From contig NC_059507.1 of NCBI RefSeq assembly GCF_914767665.1, forward strand, positions 23,686,718 to 23,750,717: 64,000 nt of DNA, given 5' to 3'. How positions within the stretch are numbered: the first letter of the stretch is position 1; each line of letters begins with the position of its first letter. A model generated the notes under the pieces. It searched no databases, had not been told where the DNA came from, and worked only from the letters and a program-made list of their open reading frames with translations. The stretch comes from Harmonia axyridis. Its lineage: Eukaryota > Arthropoda > Insecta > Coleoptera > Coccinellidae. Positions 19,900 through 30,934 of this stretch are shown here, one piece after another. Made by a program: the position numbers and the translations under genes.

Positions 19900-20755
19900 A
19901 CTGGTTACGCATTTATGATTCAAAGTATTGTCCATCGCTGCCCACTACTTTCTCCCATATTTCGGGCAGAGTACGAATCCCACGTTGAAAAAACTGGTCA
20001 TCTTTTGAAGCGATCCACAAATTGATCCAATTTTTTACTAGACCGGAAGTGCTGGTCAGCTAGGTCGTGTGCAATTGATCGAAACAAGTGATAGTCCGAG
20101 GGAGCAACGTCTGAAGAATACGGCGGGTGAGGTAGGACTTCCCATTTTAACGTTTTCAAGTATGTCTCGACCACTTTCGCAATATGGGGTCGAGCATTGT
20201 CATGCTGTGAAGTCACATTATCATGACTCTCGTTGTATTGCGGCCGTTTGTCTTTCAATGCTCGGTTTGAATGCATTATTTGCGTTCGACAACGATCGCC
20301 TGTGATGGTTTCAGTCGGTTTTGACAGCTCTCAATACACTATGCTGAGCTGGTCCCACCAAATACTGAGCATGACCTTGGAACCGTGAATATTTGGTTTG
20401 GCCGTCGACGTGGACGCATGGCCGACACATCCTCATGCTTTTCTCCATTTGGGATTATCCTAATGAACCAATTACGAAATCCCATACAGAAACCCCTTGC
20501 CTTGCAAGCATGTGTTCATAAGCGAACAAACGCCGTTCAACATCACTCGGCTTCAACTTCAACGGCACCCAATTTTCTTGTTTCTGAATCATTCCCATGA
20601 TTTTCAGGAGTTCTGAAATGACTTGTTGCGTCATTTCCAATGATCCTGCCAATTCTTGTTGCATTTGACACGAGTCTTGATCAAGTAATGCCTCCAATTC
20701 TGTAACTTCGAAAACCTTCTCTCTTCTTTTATGATGCAGACACACGCTACAGCCA
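19900..20755 (-). pseudogene. Mariner (DD34D) transposase, decayed
   Basis: The minus strand reads through the mariner order: a ELEALLDQDSCQMQQELA helix-turn-helix region, SLEMTQQVISELLK, GNWVPL-like, an ERRLFAYEHMLARQ stretch, then NIHG/SIWW-like, and QHDNARPHIAKVVETYLK, LPHPPYSSDVAPSDYHLF and LADQHFRS. The last two catalytic Asp (HDN and PSD, 34 residues apart) are present. The first Asp region is deleted, and frameshifts separate the parts. The N-terminus and TIRs were not found. The C-terminal LPEIWEKVVGSDGQYF is present near 19930-19975. The sequence is closest to the cecropia/irritans-like mariners I know. Confidence 0.85.
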
Positions 20756-20779
20756 ACTATTGCAAAACGGCGGAAGCAA

Positions 20780-23085
20780 AGTTGTAAATCTAATAATAAT
20801 TGTGAAATCTTGAATGCTTCCTAATGTTTCCATTAATAATATCTACATAAATACTTGTTAGTAACCACAATTTTTTTTTACCAAAGATTCAGTTTTACAT
20901 TTTTTAGAAAATTCAGCAGGTTCAATAACCTAACTCATTAGTACACCATAATTTCCTCTGAAATGAAGAGTTGGGTTGAAAGAATGCATAACATACGGAG
21001 AAGCCTAGGTGGTCATTTGATTGATGTGATTTGCTATAATGCAAAAATAAAAGCATTATCTATAGCTATAGCCTTTCTATTAAAAAATTCTATTATGTTT
21101 TTTAAAATTATATCTTCGCTATTGAAAAACCTTTCAAAATTTCCATTTATTTACGAATTCTACAAACTCCCAAGATGTGGGAAATAATATGACAAGAAAA
21201 ACGGGTTCAGCCGATTTCAGTACTTATACTGAAATCGGCTGAACCCGTTTTCCTTAGAAAGCTAATCTATTGTAAACACCGATCAAATAATGAATAGAAC
21301 ATTACAATTTTCATTATTACAATAATGAACATTTCATTAGTTAAATGGTAGTTGTTGTTTGATATTGATATAAAGAAAAAAATTCATGAATATGATAAAC
21401 AGCTTTTCATTGAAAATATTAATGTTTATGTTCATCTGTTGAAGAATGAGGACTGAGTTCATTAATACAATTACCTTGTACGGTGAATTTATGTACACTT
21501 TTGGTTCAGTGATGTTCAATCCTTTTTTGTTGGAGTCTAAAACATTTCCATATCCAATAATTCCATAGCAAAGCTGAGATTGTACCAATGCATCCATATC
21601 CAATAATTCCTAGCAAAACTGAGATTGTACCAATGCATCCTAAAGTATTTGTATAATTGTTTAAAACAGCTTATATTTTTTTATGTACCTGAATCTATAT
21701 TAAATAGTCATTAATTATGATTTTCATCATTGAAATCAAAAATCTCGCAAGAAAGAGCTTAATTTTAAAACACGCTACGGTGCTACGGCCTAAATTAAGA
21801 GGAAGAAGAAGAGGAAATCTTTAACCAGACGGTAAAAAAATTTCCGTACAACCCCCGTCACCGTTTCCTGGTTAGAAAATGAGCGAGCTGAGGCCATCGG
21901 GAAGCCGCTCAACTGGTGTACGTGGGTGAAAATCATGGTTCGTCGAAATGTTGTCTGATGTCAACTGGCGTGATATCGAAGAAGTTGGAGTTCAGTTCGT
22001 GACACCTGATGAGTCCAATGGTCCATCGTGACACACGAACTTCTTACTGTTTCCGATCTCTGTTCCACAATTACCGAAGGTTTTCGTTTGTCTTATGCAA
22101 TGTACAAATGAAAGTTTCCATTTCGACACGGCCGCTGGTTTGAAGGGAAAGAAGAAGAAGAGAGGATGTATTCTGTGGTTTGGGTGACATATTCAGGTCC
22201 ACATTGAAGTGTCTTGTCGGATAATTCTGTAAGTATGGATTTTTCCGGAAAACTCTAGGCAAAACATTCAAATAAATCAATTTTATTTGAAGGTGACATC
22301 AAGTGATTGAATATTAGTGAGTGTACGATGGTCCCCTTAAACGGGGTAGTAGCCCCCAAGAGGTTTTGCAATTATAAATGCCAAATATTTCGATTTGGCG
22401 TTTGTTTCGATGTGAAAACTAGTTGGAAGTTTTAAATATAAAATTGATTCATTCATGTTTACACCAAATTCGTTTAAACTCGTCATAATTTCAGAAGAGT
22501 GGTTATTATATAATAAAATTCCACATGAAAAGAAGCTACGTGAAGATTAACTTAGATGACTACGAGGATGACTATTTCCCTCGTCCTAAATTCCACCAGT
22601 CACAATCACTCAATTTTCAATTACAAATGATTTCTAGATGGAAAAACGGTAATACAGCAACTGTCAGCAGTTTTTTAGAGTTTACCCGCGGCAAAACTTG
22701 ACAGCTAGTGTTACCAAAACACCGGCTTATCGAACCACAACGACCCCAGTTCAAATAATAATAATAATACCAAAACTTCTTCTACTCGGATTTTTGTTAC
22801 CAGCAACGGTCATGCTTTTTGTTAAAATTATACTTAGCAACGTGTTTTTTCGATTTTTTCGGAAAAATTAGATGCCGTTCTGATAATACTTACGATAGGT
22901 AATATTACATTGTATCCAATATAAATCACTTTCAAATTTCCAACGGATCTGTTCTTATATCGTTTGGTAATCTATTAAAAAGTTAAGATGTTAAATTAAA
23001 TGGACACTGTCAGTCAGTATTATACGAGTGACCATTCTGATATCATTTAGTGTAATTTCTATGAGCAAGATGTCATATAGAAACA
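20780..23085. other. No gene; a 46-bp tandem duplication and one hairpin
   Basis: Bases 21548-21593 are tandemly repeated at 21594-21638 (CCATATCCAATAATTCC...CCAATGCAT). A 57-bp hairpin is annotated separately. Other short frames carry no recognisable motif. Confidence 0.4.
21196..21252. repeat. Perfect hairpin, about 26-bp stem
   Basis: GAAAACGGGTTCAGCCGATT continues TCAGTA, then a loop of about 4-5 nt, then the exact complement. It stands alone in AT-rich DNA with no flanking repeat visible. Confidence 0.92.
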
Positions 23086-23087
23086 TA

Positions 23088-23745
23088 TTAATAATAATAC
23101 TTTATTGCGTGCGATCAACTGGGGACACAGCAAACGTCAGGATTTACAGTACAATAGCAGAGGTACACTTTAAAACCACCCAAAAGAAAAATTATTAACA
23201 GGGCAAAGTTGAAATTTTAATCAATTAAAAGATAATATACAGCAATTCCTGTATCCTGAATCATACATAATTCTCATTATTTTTTTTTGTATCTTGAATT
23301 TTCGTTCAAAACTAATACATGATTCTCAAACAACTATACTATATCGCATATAATTCAAAAAGACCAAAATAAGTCGTTTTCAACGGATAATGAAACGGCA
23401 GTTGACAGATTTCTAATAAGAAATGTATTCTTGCCAACTTCCCACACAGAAAGTCGATGTGAGCCGTCCAGGTGAGTTTCGTATCCACACAAATCCCCAG
23501 AAACTTAACATACGTTGTCTCATAGCGCCGATTTGAGTTGATCACCTCTTTCTGTTATTAACACACGGGGCGGTTTAACTTATGGTCCCAAAAAATCCTC
23601 CGCATCTGGAAGACGCTCATAAGATCTAGATTGTGAAATCATCAGCAAACAACTTCCAAATATAGAAGAAATATTATGTATGAATATAATGAACAACAAC
23701 GGACCTAAAATGGAACCTTGTAGGTCACCCACTATATCCAGTAGG
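23088..23745 (-). pseudogene. Non-LTR retrotransposon reverse transcriptase 3' part
   Basis: Minus strand: LQGSILGPLLFIIFIHNISS (RT finger/palm motif), then after a frameshift KLFADDFTI (catalytic F-A-D-D block), then VKFLGICVDTKLTWTAHIDF and LARIHFLLEICQLPF. This is the standard order for Jockey/CR1-like RT. The 3' end reads GCAATAAAGTATTATTATTA, a polyadenylation-like signal followed by a TAA-type tail. The 5' part, endonuclease and many codons are missing. Dead. Confidence 0.85.
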
Positions 23746-23919
23746 TAACATTGCTGACCTATAATTATTTACTTAAAATACCTGATATATTTTTGATGAA
23801 ACAGATCGAATCGACTTTGAACCGTTTTCGTCTGAATTTTAATACTGGGTTTCACAGCCCTGTTTCAATGACATATAACTAGCGTCAATTGTTTAGTTGA
23901 AGGTTAACCATTTAACAAT

Positions 23920-24960
23920 ATGGATCGTTTATCTACTGCTGAACGTCTGGAAATTGAATTGAAAATTGTGAAAGCAAAAATAATGATTCTGTGATAAGTA
24001 TTTTTCGTACATTACGGGCCGATTATGGTCGACATAATCGTCCATCTGAGAGTGCAATGGGTAAGAAATTGAAAAAATTCGAAGAGATTGTATCTGTTAC
24101 TGATGTCTATACATAATCGAAATGCTCGCTCGAAAATATTGCTGTTGTAAGTGAAAGTCTCCATTTATTGGCGCGCACAACATTTGGTCCTCTTCTATGG
24201 CACTTTTAGATTATTTTGCATTTGAATTTGCATCTCCATCCTTATGACGTTTATGAGTAGAACATTTGCCGATTGGAGGCGAAAAATCGTCGTCCAATTT
24301 TCTTCTGCGATTAATCTCATATATTTCTCTCGATGATTATGTGAACAAGCAAGATTGTCACGTATGAGTCAGTGAAAATCTTCATGTAACTGCTGAGAGA
24401 TCATTTAATCCACAAAAACTCACTTTATGGTGTGCAATTTGGTCTTGTGGAGTGATTGGTCCATACTTCTTCGAAAATGGAGAAGGTGTCACTCAAACCG
24501 TCAATTCTCATCGTTATAGCAAAATGAATACCGAATTGTTTCAACCTGGAATTAATGATATGGATTTGGAAGATATGTGGTTCCAGCAAGCCACACAACA
24601 CGACCCGTTTAGGCTTTAAGACAAGAAAAAGTCCCTGGGCGGCTGGGCGCTTAATTTCTCATTTCAGAGAGGTGAATTGGCCACCAAGATCTTGTGATTT
24701 ATCTCCTTTGGTTTTTTTTTGTCGAAGTTATTTGAAAGATCGCCGATAATCCTTAGACTATTGACCATCTGAAAACAAACATCCTTCAAGTTATTGGTGA
24801 TATATTGCCCGTAAAATGCAGGCGAGTCATAGAAAATTACCTCACAATGATCGAGTCCTGTAAGAGATCACGCGGAGGGCATGATATTGTACTCCAGACA
24901 TCATGGAAAGATCCAAGCATTTTATCAAAATGAAAATTGGATCGATATTCTGAATGAAAT
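23920..24960 (+). pseudogene. Mariner (DD41D-type) transposase, nearly full span but decayed
   Basis: Starts MDRLSTAERLEIELKIV with an HTH (FRTLRADYGRHNRPSES). Then PQKLTLWCAIWSCGVIGPYF, FENGEGVTQTVN, HRYSKMNTELFQPGIND, and MWFQQ at the second aspartate block. Later come VNWPP-like, LSPLVFF, DHLKTNILQVIGD and RRVIENYL. Stops and frameshifts occur, and the QDGATCH-type catalytic segment is scrambled. No convincing TIR pair was identified. Confidence 0.82.
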
Positions 24961-25152
24961 TGAATTTTATTCATGTTCATCTACTTTCGGAACCACAAAA
25001 TGGATAACCCTTTATTTCAATTTTTGCTAAAAGATGTCATGAAGCACGTTGTTGAAGACCTTGGTTGATTCCAAAAAAAGGACAGTAAACACCTACCCTA
25101 CTCAAAACACTCTACTACAAAATGTATGAAACTGATCACTTTATCTATGCTA

Positions 25153-25599
25153 TACGCTCTATTAGTGATGACGTCACACACCGCCATTTTAGTTCTCCTG
25201 TCAGTGTTCGGAATCCAAACAAACAAATTGTCATTCAAATAAGTCCGTTTTCGTTGAAGAAATTGGCTTATTTTGATGAATAAGATTATTTAAGGAACGA
25301 TTTTACTATTAATTAATAGACAGAAGGAACGAGATTAATGCCAGTAAGTTCGAACTTGAAGTTCAACTAATAAACACGGCTTTTTACAAAATCTGGGGAG
25401 TAGGGAATGATACAGGATTCAAACTTACTGGTATTAACCCTGTTCCTTCTGTCTATCAATTAATACTCTTATTTATGAAAATAAGCCAATTCCTTCAACG
25501 ACACCGTAATAATCTGAATGACAATTTATTTGTTTGGATTCTGAACACTGACAGGAGAACCAAAAATGGCGGTATGTGACGTCACACTAATAGAGCGTA
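25153..25599. mobile_element. Long-TIR foldback element with CRE sites
   Basis: The 447-bp element consists mostly of two inverted arms of about 215 bp: TACGCTCTATTAGTG at the left and its complement at the right, with CCGCCATTTT, CTCCTGTCAGTGTTC, GAATCCAAACAAA and GACAGAAGGAAC shared. TGACGTCA lies in the left terminus and GTGACGTCAC in the right. No protein is encoded. It resembles a MITE of unknown superfamily; TA may be the target duplication but flanks are ambiguous. Confidence 0.82.
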
Positions 25600-27216
25600 T
25601 TCTACTTTTATGAAAACTAAATTGGAAACAAGAGATCATCAGTAATATTCCGTGAATATTGGTAAATCTAGTTATCTACACATAACTTGAAGATAAACAT
25701 AACAAATTGACCATACACCGTTCATCTTACGAAAATTTAACGAGAACCACATGTTCCAGTCCCGGTATAAACGAAAATTAGCGTTAATTCGTCTGTCGGT
25801 TCAACCTCAAAGTGTACATCGAACCTTTACTTTCAAACAGAACCGACTACCGAAAAAATTCCTTCAGAGTCGATCAATCAAAGTTTCCTGTCAACAACAA
25901 TTATCGATCTTCAACGATACCAATTCAAGAATCAAAGAGCTCATCTTAGATTCTATGTCGGCTCGTTCTATGGATAAACGAAACTCTCACTTGACATAGA
26001 ATCGCAGGGATATTGGGCAGTTCTGAAATGGATGGTAGAAGCACGTGATCAGACAAATATGTGCGGGATCAGAAAGTAACCCTCGGACAGAGTTTTAGGG
26101 CAGTTTAGGTGGCCAACGATTGAACACACTTAGAAAATTGGGATGGTGTGGCCGCCGACCTTGCTTATATCGAGAAGTGTCAAGTTCCAGACAGGAAGTT
26201 TTATGTGATTACTTAAGTACGAATATTTCATTCAATTTTTATACGATCTCGAAATGAAACGAATCTGATTTTTAACGATTGATACTTTTCACTTTATAGA
26301 TGAGTATATTATGTAAATTGATGCGGTCGTGGTATTCATTGTATCCAAAACCAACAACAATAATGAATGAAATATTCACGTACAGTAGTTGATAACTTTT
26401 ATTGAGAAATATATTCAAAGGTAATACCACGAGTGTTCAAAATTTTTTCTTTTCTATGAAACTTGTTTATTTGGCCTTAATATTGAAACAAAGCGATTGA
26501 TAAAATCTATCGTCCTAGACGAGAAGTGATTTTATCTAGATACGGTTTGTTTGAATGTTTTTGCCTCAAATAAATAAGTTTGAGTGATGAAAATAAAAAA
26601 ATTACTTAAATTTGAAGAACGAGTTTTATTTGGGAAGGAACATTATTTTTAACACTTTAAAGCATTTTAAGCTTTCAATAATGTAAACAAGATATTATCG
26701 ATGAGGAAGCAGTATTATCAGTTATAATATCACAAGAGCTTAGACAATATTCAATTATACACCGATTCATGAGACGTAAAAAAGAAAAAAATAATCACAG
26801 TAACTTCGAAACGTAAAAAACATGAAATTTCATGATAAATTATGATAAAAAAACTGATATCATGATTGGAGAATGCACAATCATTTTTTATTGTTGAATG
26901 TCCCACATCAAAAGAAGCCCACCAATAAACCAATCATCTGGTGACGATAAGAGAAAATGCCGATTAGCTTGATAATCGTAAAACACTCATAAAAATAGGG
27001 GAGCGCAGGGGGCGAAATGCCGACGTTTTCTATCAAAATGCGCAGTGATTTATTTTCTATCCACACAATTTTTCGAATCTTTGATGATTTTTATTTCGTG
27101 CTAACATATAAACTGTAAATAAATATAAATATAATTAGAACTTGCACAGATGAATATCATTTATTTGACGATGTAAGGTTAAATTGTAATTCTTGTACGA
27201 AATTAAATAAACAACA
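25600..27216. other. No recognisable feature
   Basis: Contains an 82-codon frame at 25751-25999 rich in Lys/Arg/Ser without a known motif. No repeat structure noticed. Confidence 0.35.
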
Positions 27217-27260
27217 ATAATAAACGAAGGAAATAATAATAATAATAATAAAATGGTTTA
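27217..27260 (-). repeat. (TTA)n tail of a probable non-LTR remnant
   Basis: Read on the minus strand, CAGAATAAACCATTTTATTATT continues as an ATT repeat. An AATAAA-like signal followed by a trinucleotide tail suggests the 3' end of a non-LTR element extending rightward to about 27390. Confidence 0.4.
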
Positions 27261-27868
27261 TTCTGTAAGCTACAGGGTATAAACATATAATCACAGAGGC
27301 GTGAGCCTGTACGTGACTTCTAAATAAACAAAATATAATAAATGAAATGAATATCAGAGATAATATGGGTGGCAGCGAGCTCAATTCGTTTTAATTATCG
27401 AAAATGAAATAGAAAATCAAGAGTAAAATATTTGATTTTTAGCATCAACGAAATAAGGATAAGTCATTTATTGTGTTATAAATAGTACTTCCTACAACAA
27501 ATAGAATGTTTATGATGGTTTTTCTAATATAGTAGCTCATTTCCAAGGTTCAAATGGTATATCTTAAGGTTGGAAAACATCAGTGTTCCGGTTTCCAGGG
27601 GGCTGGAGTAGCTCATTATGAAAATTTGAATTGGCTATATCTTTTCATCTAGGTCGAATCGGAAAAAATTGTGGAGAAAAAAAGTGTTTCTTTTAACCTC
27701 AACAACGTAGTGTTGAATATAAGTCAAAGACTCACTCACCCTGTATGTGTATATGAATTAGAACAAGAACACATAAGCTCTAGACTTCACTTCATTTCAA
27801 ATGAAAGAAATTGTCTTCTTTCATCAGGTGTAGTGATTTAATTCATTATCTCTCTAACATTTACTATT

Positions 27869-28497
27869 TTGTCGATCAATATATTATATCAACACAAAAA
27901 AATGATCTACCACAGCTTGATCTCCTCCAGACTGAGGTACCTCATTAATTGTTGGGGAAATGCTTCAAATACATTATTAACAAGGCTACAAGTTTTCCAA
28001 AATAGAACTATAAAGATATTATTGAACTATGGCATGTTAACACCTACATCAATATTATATAAGGACACTAAACTTTTGGACATTCATAACCTAAAGAAAT
28101 TGGAACAAGTTAAACTGATTCATAGCGTGACGAACAATCATATAAAGTCAAATTATAGATTTACACTAGTACAGGATTTGCATATAGTCATAACACCCGA
28201 GATAGAGGTACCATCAGAAGTGAACTCAGGTTTACAAGGAAAGCCCAGGACTCCCCAATTTATCGAGCAATAGAAGCATTTAACCAAATACCACCAGAAA
28301 TAAAGTATATAAGAACTAAAAAAAACTTAAATATTAAGCTTAAGTTGTACCTGAAAGATTTATTTTGTTTAGTTTAACTTTGTTGTTGTTTTGAATATTA
28401 TATAGTATTATTTTTTTGTATATTGTTAAATAGGCCTTGTCACCAGTGCTTGTACTGTATTAGAGGTCAAGAATAAAGAAATAAATAAATAAATATC
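27869..28497 (+). pseudogene. CR1/Jockey-like non-LTR C-terminus and 3' UTR
   Basis: The open frame reads YQHKKMIYHSLISSRLRYLI, CWGNASNTLLTRLQVFQNR, TIKILLNYGMLTPTSILYKD and LLDIHNLKKLEQVKL. This is the post-RT region typical of CR1/Jockey elements (Y..L....L.Y....WGN, LQ..QNR). After a frame change come FNQIPPEIKYIRT and a final KLKLYLKDLF. A UTR of about 120 bp follows, ending AAGAATAAAG and (AAAT)n. 5'-truncated copy with most of the RT missing. Confidence 0.82.
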
Positions 28498-29240
28498 TCA
28501 GTATATCTTTTAAATCAATGAATCGATCACAAATACACTTCTTGTGTTTCATTGTTAACCTATCAGCATTTTTAACCTAGTAGTACAATCTGTCAATATT
28601 CTCTCCCATTCAAAAGTAACAGATTGATAAATCCATTTCACTCAGTTCCGGACAAATCTCCTGTCATTTTTGACGGAATAGATCACGTCACCAACGAAGC
28701 CTCTCGCATGTCATTCGGGTCCACTTTTACCGCTCTTCGTTCCACATTTTAAGACAATGCGACTCTTCATTCCGTCCTATCTCTCTCCAGAATCCCAAAC
28801 ACATGTGAGGATATCCAATTAACAACTGTCAGAATGAGTGATTTCTGAAATGGAAATAATTCATGAAATTTCATTCCCCGTGTTAAACTCCTTGTTTAAT
28901 TAGTGTGCCCTGGGAACACGAACATTAGTTACACATTAAAAAATCGAACAATAAGGAGTTGTGGTCAAATGAAAAGACCGCAACATTCTCATAGTTAGAG
29001 GCAGGAAACGGGGAAGGGGCATCTCGCTTCTGTTCTCATGGGCGACAATGGACAGAAACAGCATCTTGAACATTAGGATAAGACATTAATTACGCTTTGT
29101 CTGAGGCTGACGCGGCTATGAATTCGTGGGTTTCTTCGAGTAGTGGTCATGTACTTGACTGATAGTAATTAGGTGGATCAAACGGAAGAAAATTCGAGAA
29201 AAGCATCAGTGGCTTGGTAATAGCCGTTAGAGATCACAGA
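28498..29240. other. Non-repetitive, GC-richer than average; no gene
   Basis: No coding frame or repeat recognised. It includes a TTTAATTAGTGTG homeodomain-type string near 28895. Could be host intergenic or intronic DNA. Confidence 0.35.
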
Positions 29241-29453
29241 ACTGTATTGAAGCCTTATAAAAGTTTATTGAGTCTACTTGATGAATTCAATATGAATACC
29301 AAGTTTGACTTTGTGTACATTCTCTTCACAGTAATATAATTTTTAGATATATTTGGTTTATTTTAGTCTTGGAATTAATAGCCAATCAAAAAAAATTCAA
29401 AATAACTAAAACGGTACAAATCGGTTAACAAACTGAACAACTAAACTAACATA

Positions 29454-29516
29454 AAGACAGACGTACGTTTCGGAATTTTTGTATTTATTAATATAATTTT
29501 TCCTCATCAGTGCCTT
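29454..29516 (-). ncRNA. Type I-like hammerhead ribozyme motif (family 1, second copy)
   Basis: Minus strand: AAGGCA (29516-29511) pairs with TGTCTT (29459-29454). CTGATGA is 29510-29504. Helix II is GGAA with TTCC plus an inner 7-bp helix with one mismatch. GAA is followed by ACGTACGT, then C (complement of 29460) as the predicted cleavage base. All core bases and helices I and III match the copy at 13095-13158, while the helix II inner segment and loop differ. Confidence 0.75.
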
Positions 29517-29561
29517 ATAGTTTAACAAAATTACTGAATTTACCAACTCACCACTTGTGAA

Positions 29562-30442
29562 GGGTGTTTTTTTAGAGCTATAGAAATTTAAATTGGAATA
29601 AAACAAAGATGGATTATTCGATTGACATGAATTTTATTTATCCGCAAGATAATCTTGTGGCATTACATTTTAAATATGATTTCTGGCATATGACCGCCAA
29701 GGTTGGCTCGGATGTAGTCCAATCTGGACATCCAATTTTCGATGACTTTTTCCAACATTTGTGGCCGTATATCGGCAATAACACGGCGAATGTTGTCTTC
29801 CAAATGGTCAAGGGTTTGTGGCTTATCCGCATAGACCAATGACGTACAAAGCCCCATAGAAAGTAGTCTAGCGGTGTTAAATCACAAGATCTTGAAGGCA
29901 AATTCATAGGTCCAAAACGTGAAATTAGGTCACCAAACGTGTCTTTCAATAAATCGATTGTGGCACGAGCTGTGTGACATGTTGCGCCGTCTTGTTGAAA
30001 CCACAGCTCCTGGACATCATGGTTGTTCAATTTAGGAATGAAAAAGTTAGTAATCATGGCTCTATACCGATCACCATATACTGTAACGTTCTGGCCATCA
30101 TCGTTTTTGAAGAAGTACGTACCAATGATTCCACCAGCCCATAAAGCGCACCAAACAGCCAGTTTTTCTGGATGTAACGGTGTTTCGACATACACACGAC
30201 ATACAGAAGTGGGCTTCATCACTAAACAAAATAAAATGGACGTAGTACGCGATACGTATTCCGCACAAAACCATTATTTTCAAAATAAAATTGCACTATT
30301 TGCAAGCGTCGTTCAGGCATGATTCTATTGATGATGAATTGCCAAACCAAACTGAGAATAAACCACTTAACAGCTGTTAAATCGGTCGCCATATTGAACA
30401 GTAATGCCAACTTAAAGTTATATACCTCGAAAAAAAACACCC
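29562..30442 (-). mobile_element. Mariner (DD41D-type) deletion derivative with matched ends
   Basis: The 881-bp element starts GGGTGTTTTTTTAGAGCTAT and ends with the imperfect complement (GGGTGTTTTTTTTCGAGGTA on the other strand). The TIR is about 35 bp, extending to TTTAAATTGG/TTTAAGTTGG. It contains an internally deleted transposase. Instead of a simple TA, a 35-bp host repeat segment lies on both sides. Confidence 0.85.
29640..30320 (-). pseudogene. Mariner (DD41D-type) transposase, N-terminus fused to catalytic half
   Basis: ATG at 30320 starts MPERRLQIVQFYFENNGF and RNTYRVLRPFY, the first HTH region. It then jumps directly to FILFSDEAHF (first Asp). The second half continues in a shifted frame: HPEKLAVWCALWAGG, GTYFFKNDDGQNVTVYGDRY, LWFQQDGATCHTARATID (second Asp), NLPSRSCDLTPLDYFLW (third Asp), DNIRRVIADI and MPEIIFKM. 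Counting from QQDG to TPLD gives about 40 intervening residues, the DD41D (rosa/visitor) spacing rather than DD34D. About 100 residues (second HTH) are deleted. Confidence 0.88.
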
Positions 30443-30629
30443 GTTAGTATAACAAAATTACTGAATTTACCAACTCACCACTTGTATATCTACTTCACAA
30501 ATATTGCAATTGAGGAACTTGAACAAACTAAACGTTACTGTTTCTCTAGTAGGATTCACAGAGCAAACAATTACTTCAGGAAGTCATAGATTGCTTTCTT
30601 GTTATTCTCGTGAACTAAATAAACAATCC

Positions 30630-30934
30630 TTATCGAAAAATTGAAAACTTTGTGTCCAATCCTTTCACAATAATATGTATTTCTGTCTGTTCATCAAGGA
30701 GACTCAAGAAACCTTTATAATTTGAAGTAATGATTTATTGATTGAGAGTCATTATCAACCAAAGGATAAATTTGAAATTTCAAAAATTTTAAATTTAGCC
30801 TTTGGTTGATAATGACTCTCAATCAATAAATCATTACTTCAAATTATAAAGGTTTCTTGAGTCTCCTTGATGAATAGACAGAAATACATATTATTGTGAA
30901 GGGATTGGACAATAAGTTTTCAATTTTTCGATAA
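30630..30934. repeat. Palindromic dimer of the family 1 element end
   Basis: Arms 30630-30765 and 30799-30934 (136 bp each) are nearly perfect inverted copies around a 33-bp spacer. They include TTGTGTCCAATCCTTTCACA-like and GGAGACTCAAGAAACCTTTA strings also seen at 12740 and 13380. This is a second inverted-dimer arrangement of the same family. Confidence 0.88.

Larger units (their letters stand above)
29241..30600 (-). mobile_element. Second copy of the hammerhead-bearing (family 1) element
   Basis: Shares with 12722-13404, in order: TTATAAAAGTTT...GAGTCTACTTGATGAA, CTTTGTGT.CA..CT.TTCACA, TTTATTTTAGTCTTGGAATT, AACATAAAGACAGACGTACG, the hammerhead, and TTTACCAACTCACCACTTGT. It is interrupted by a mariner (29562-30442), with AACAAAATTACTGAATTTAC and following bases repeated on both sides of it. 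It ends near the palindrome at 30630-30934, which uses the same family. No protein is encoded. Confidence 0.7.
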
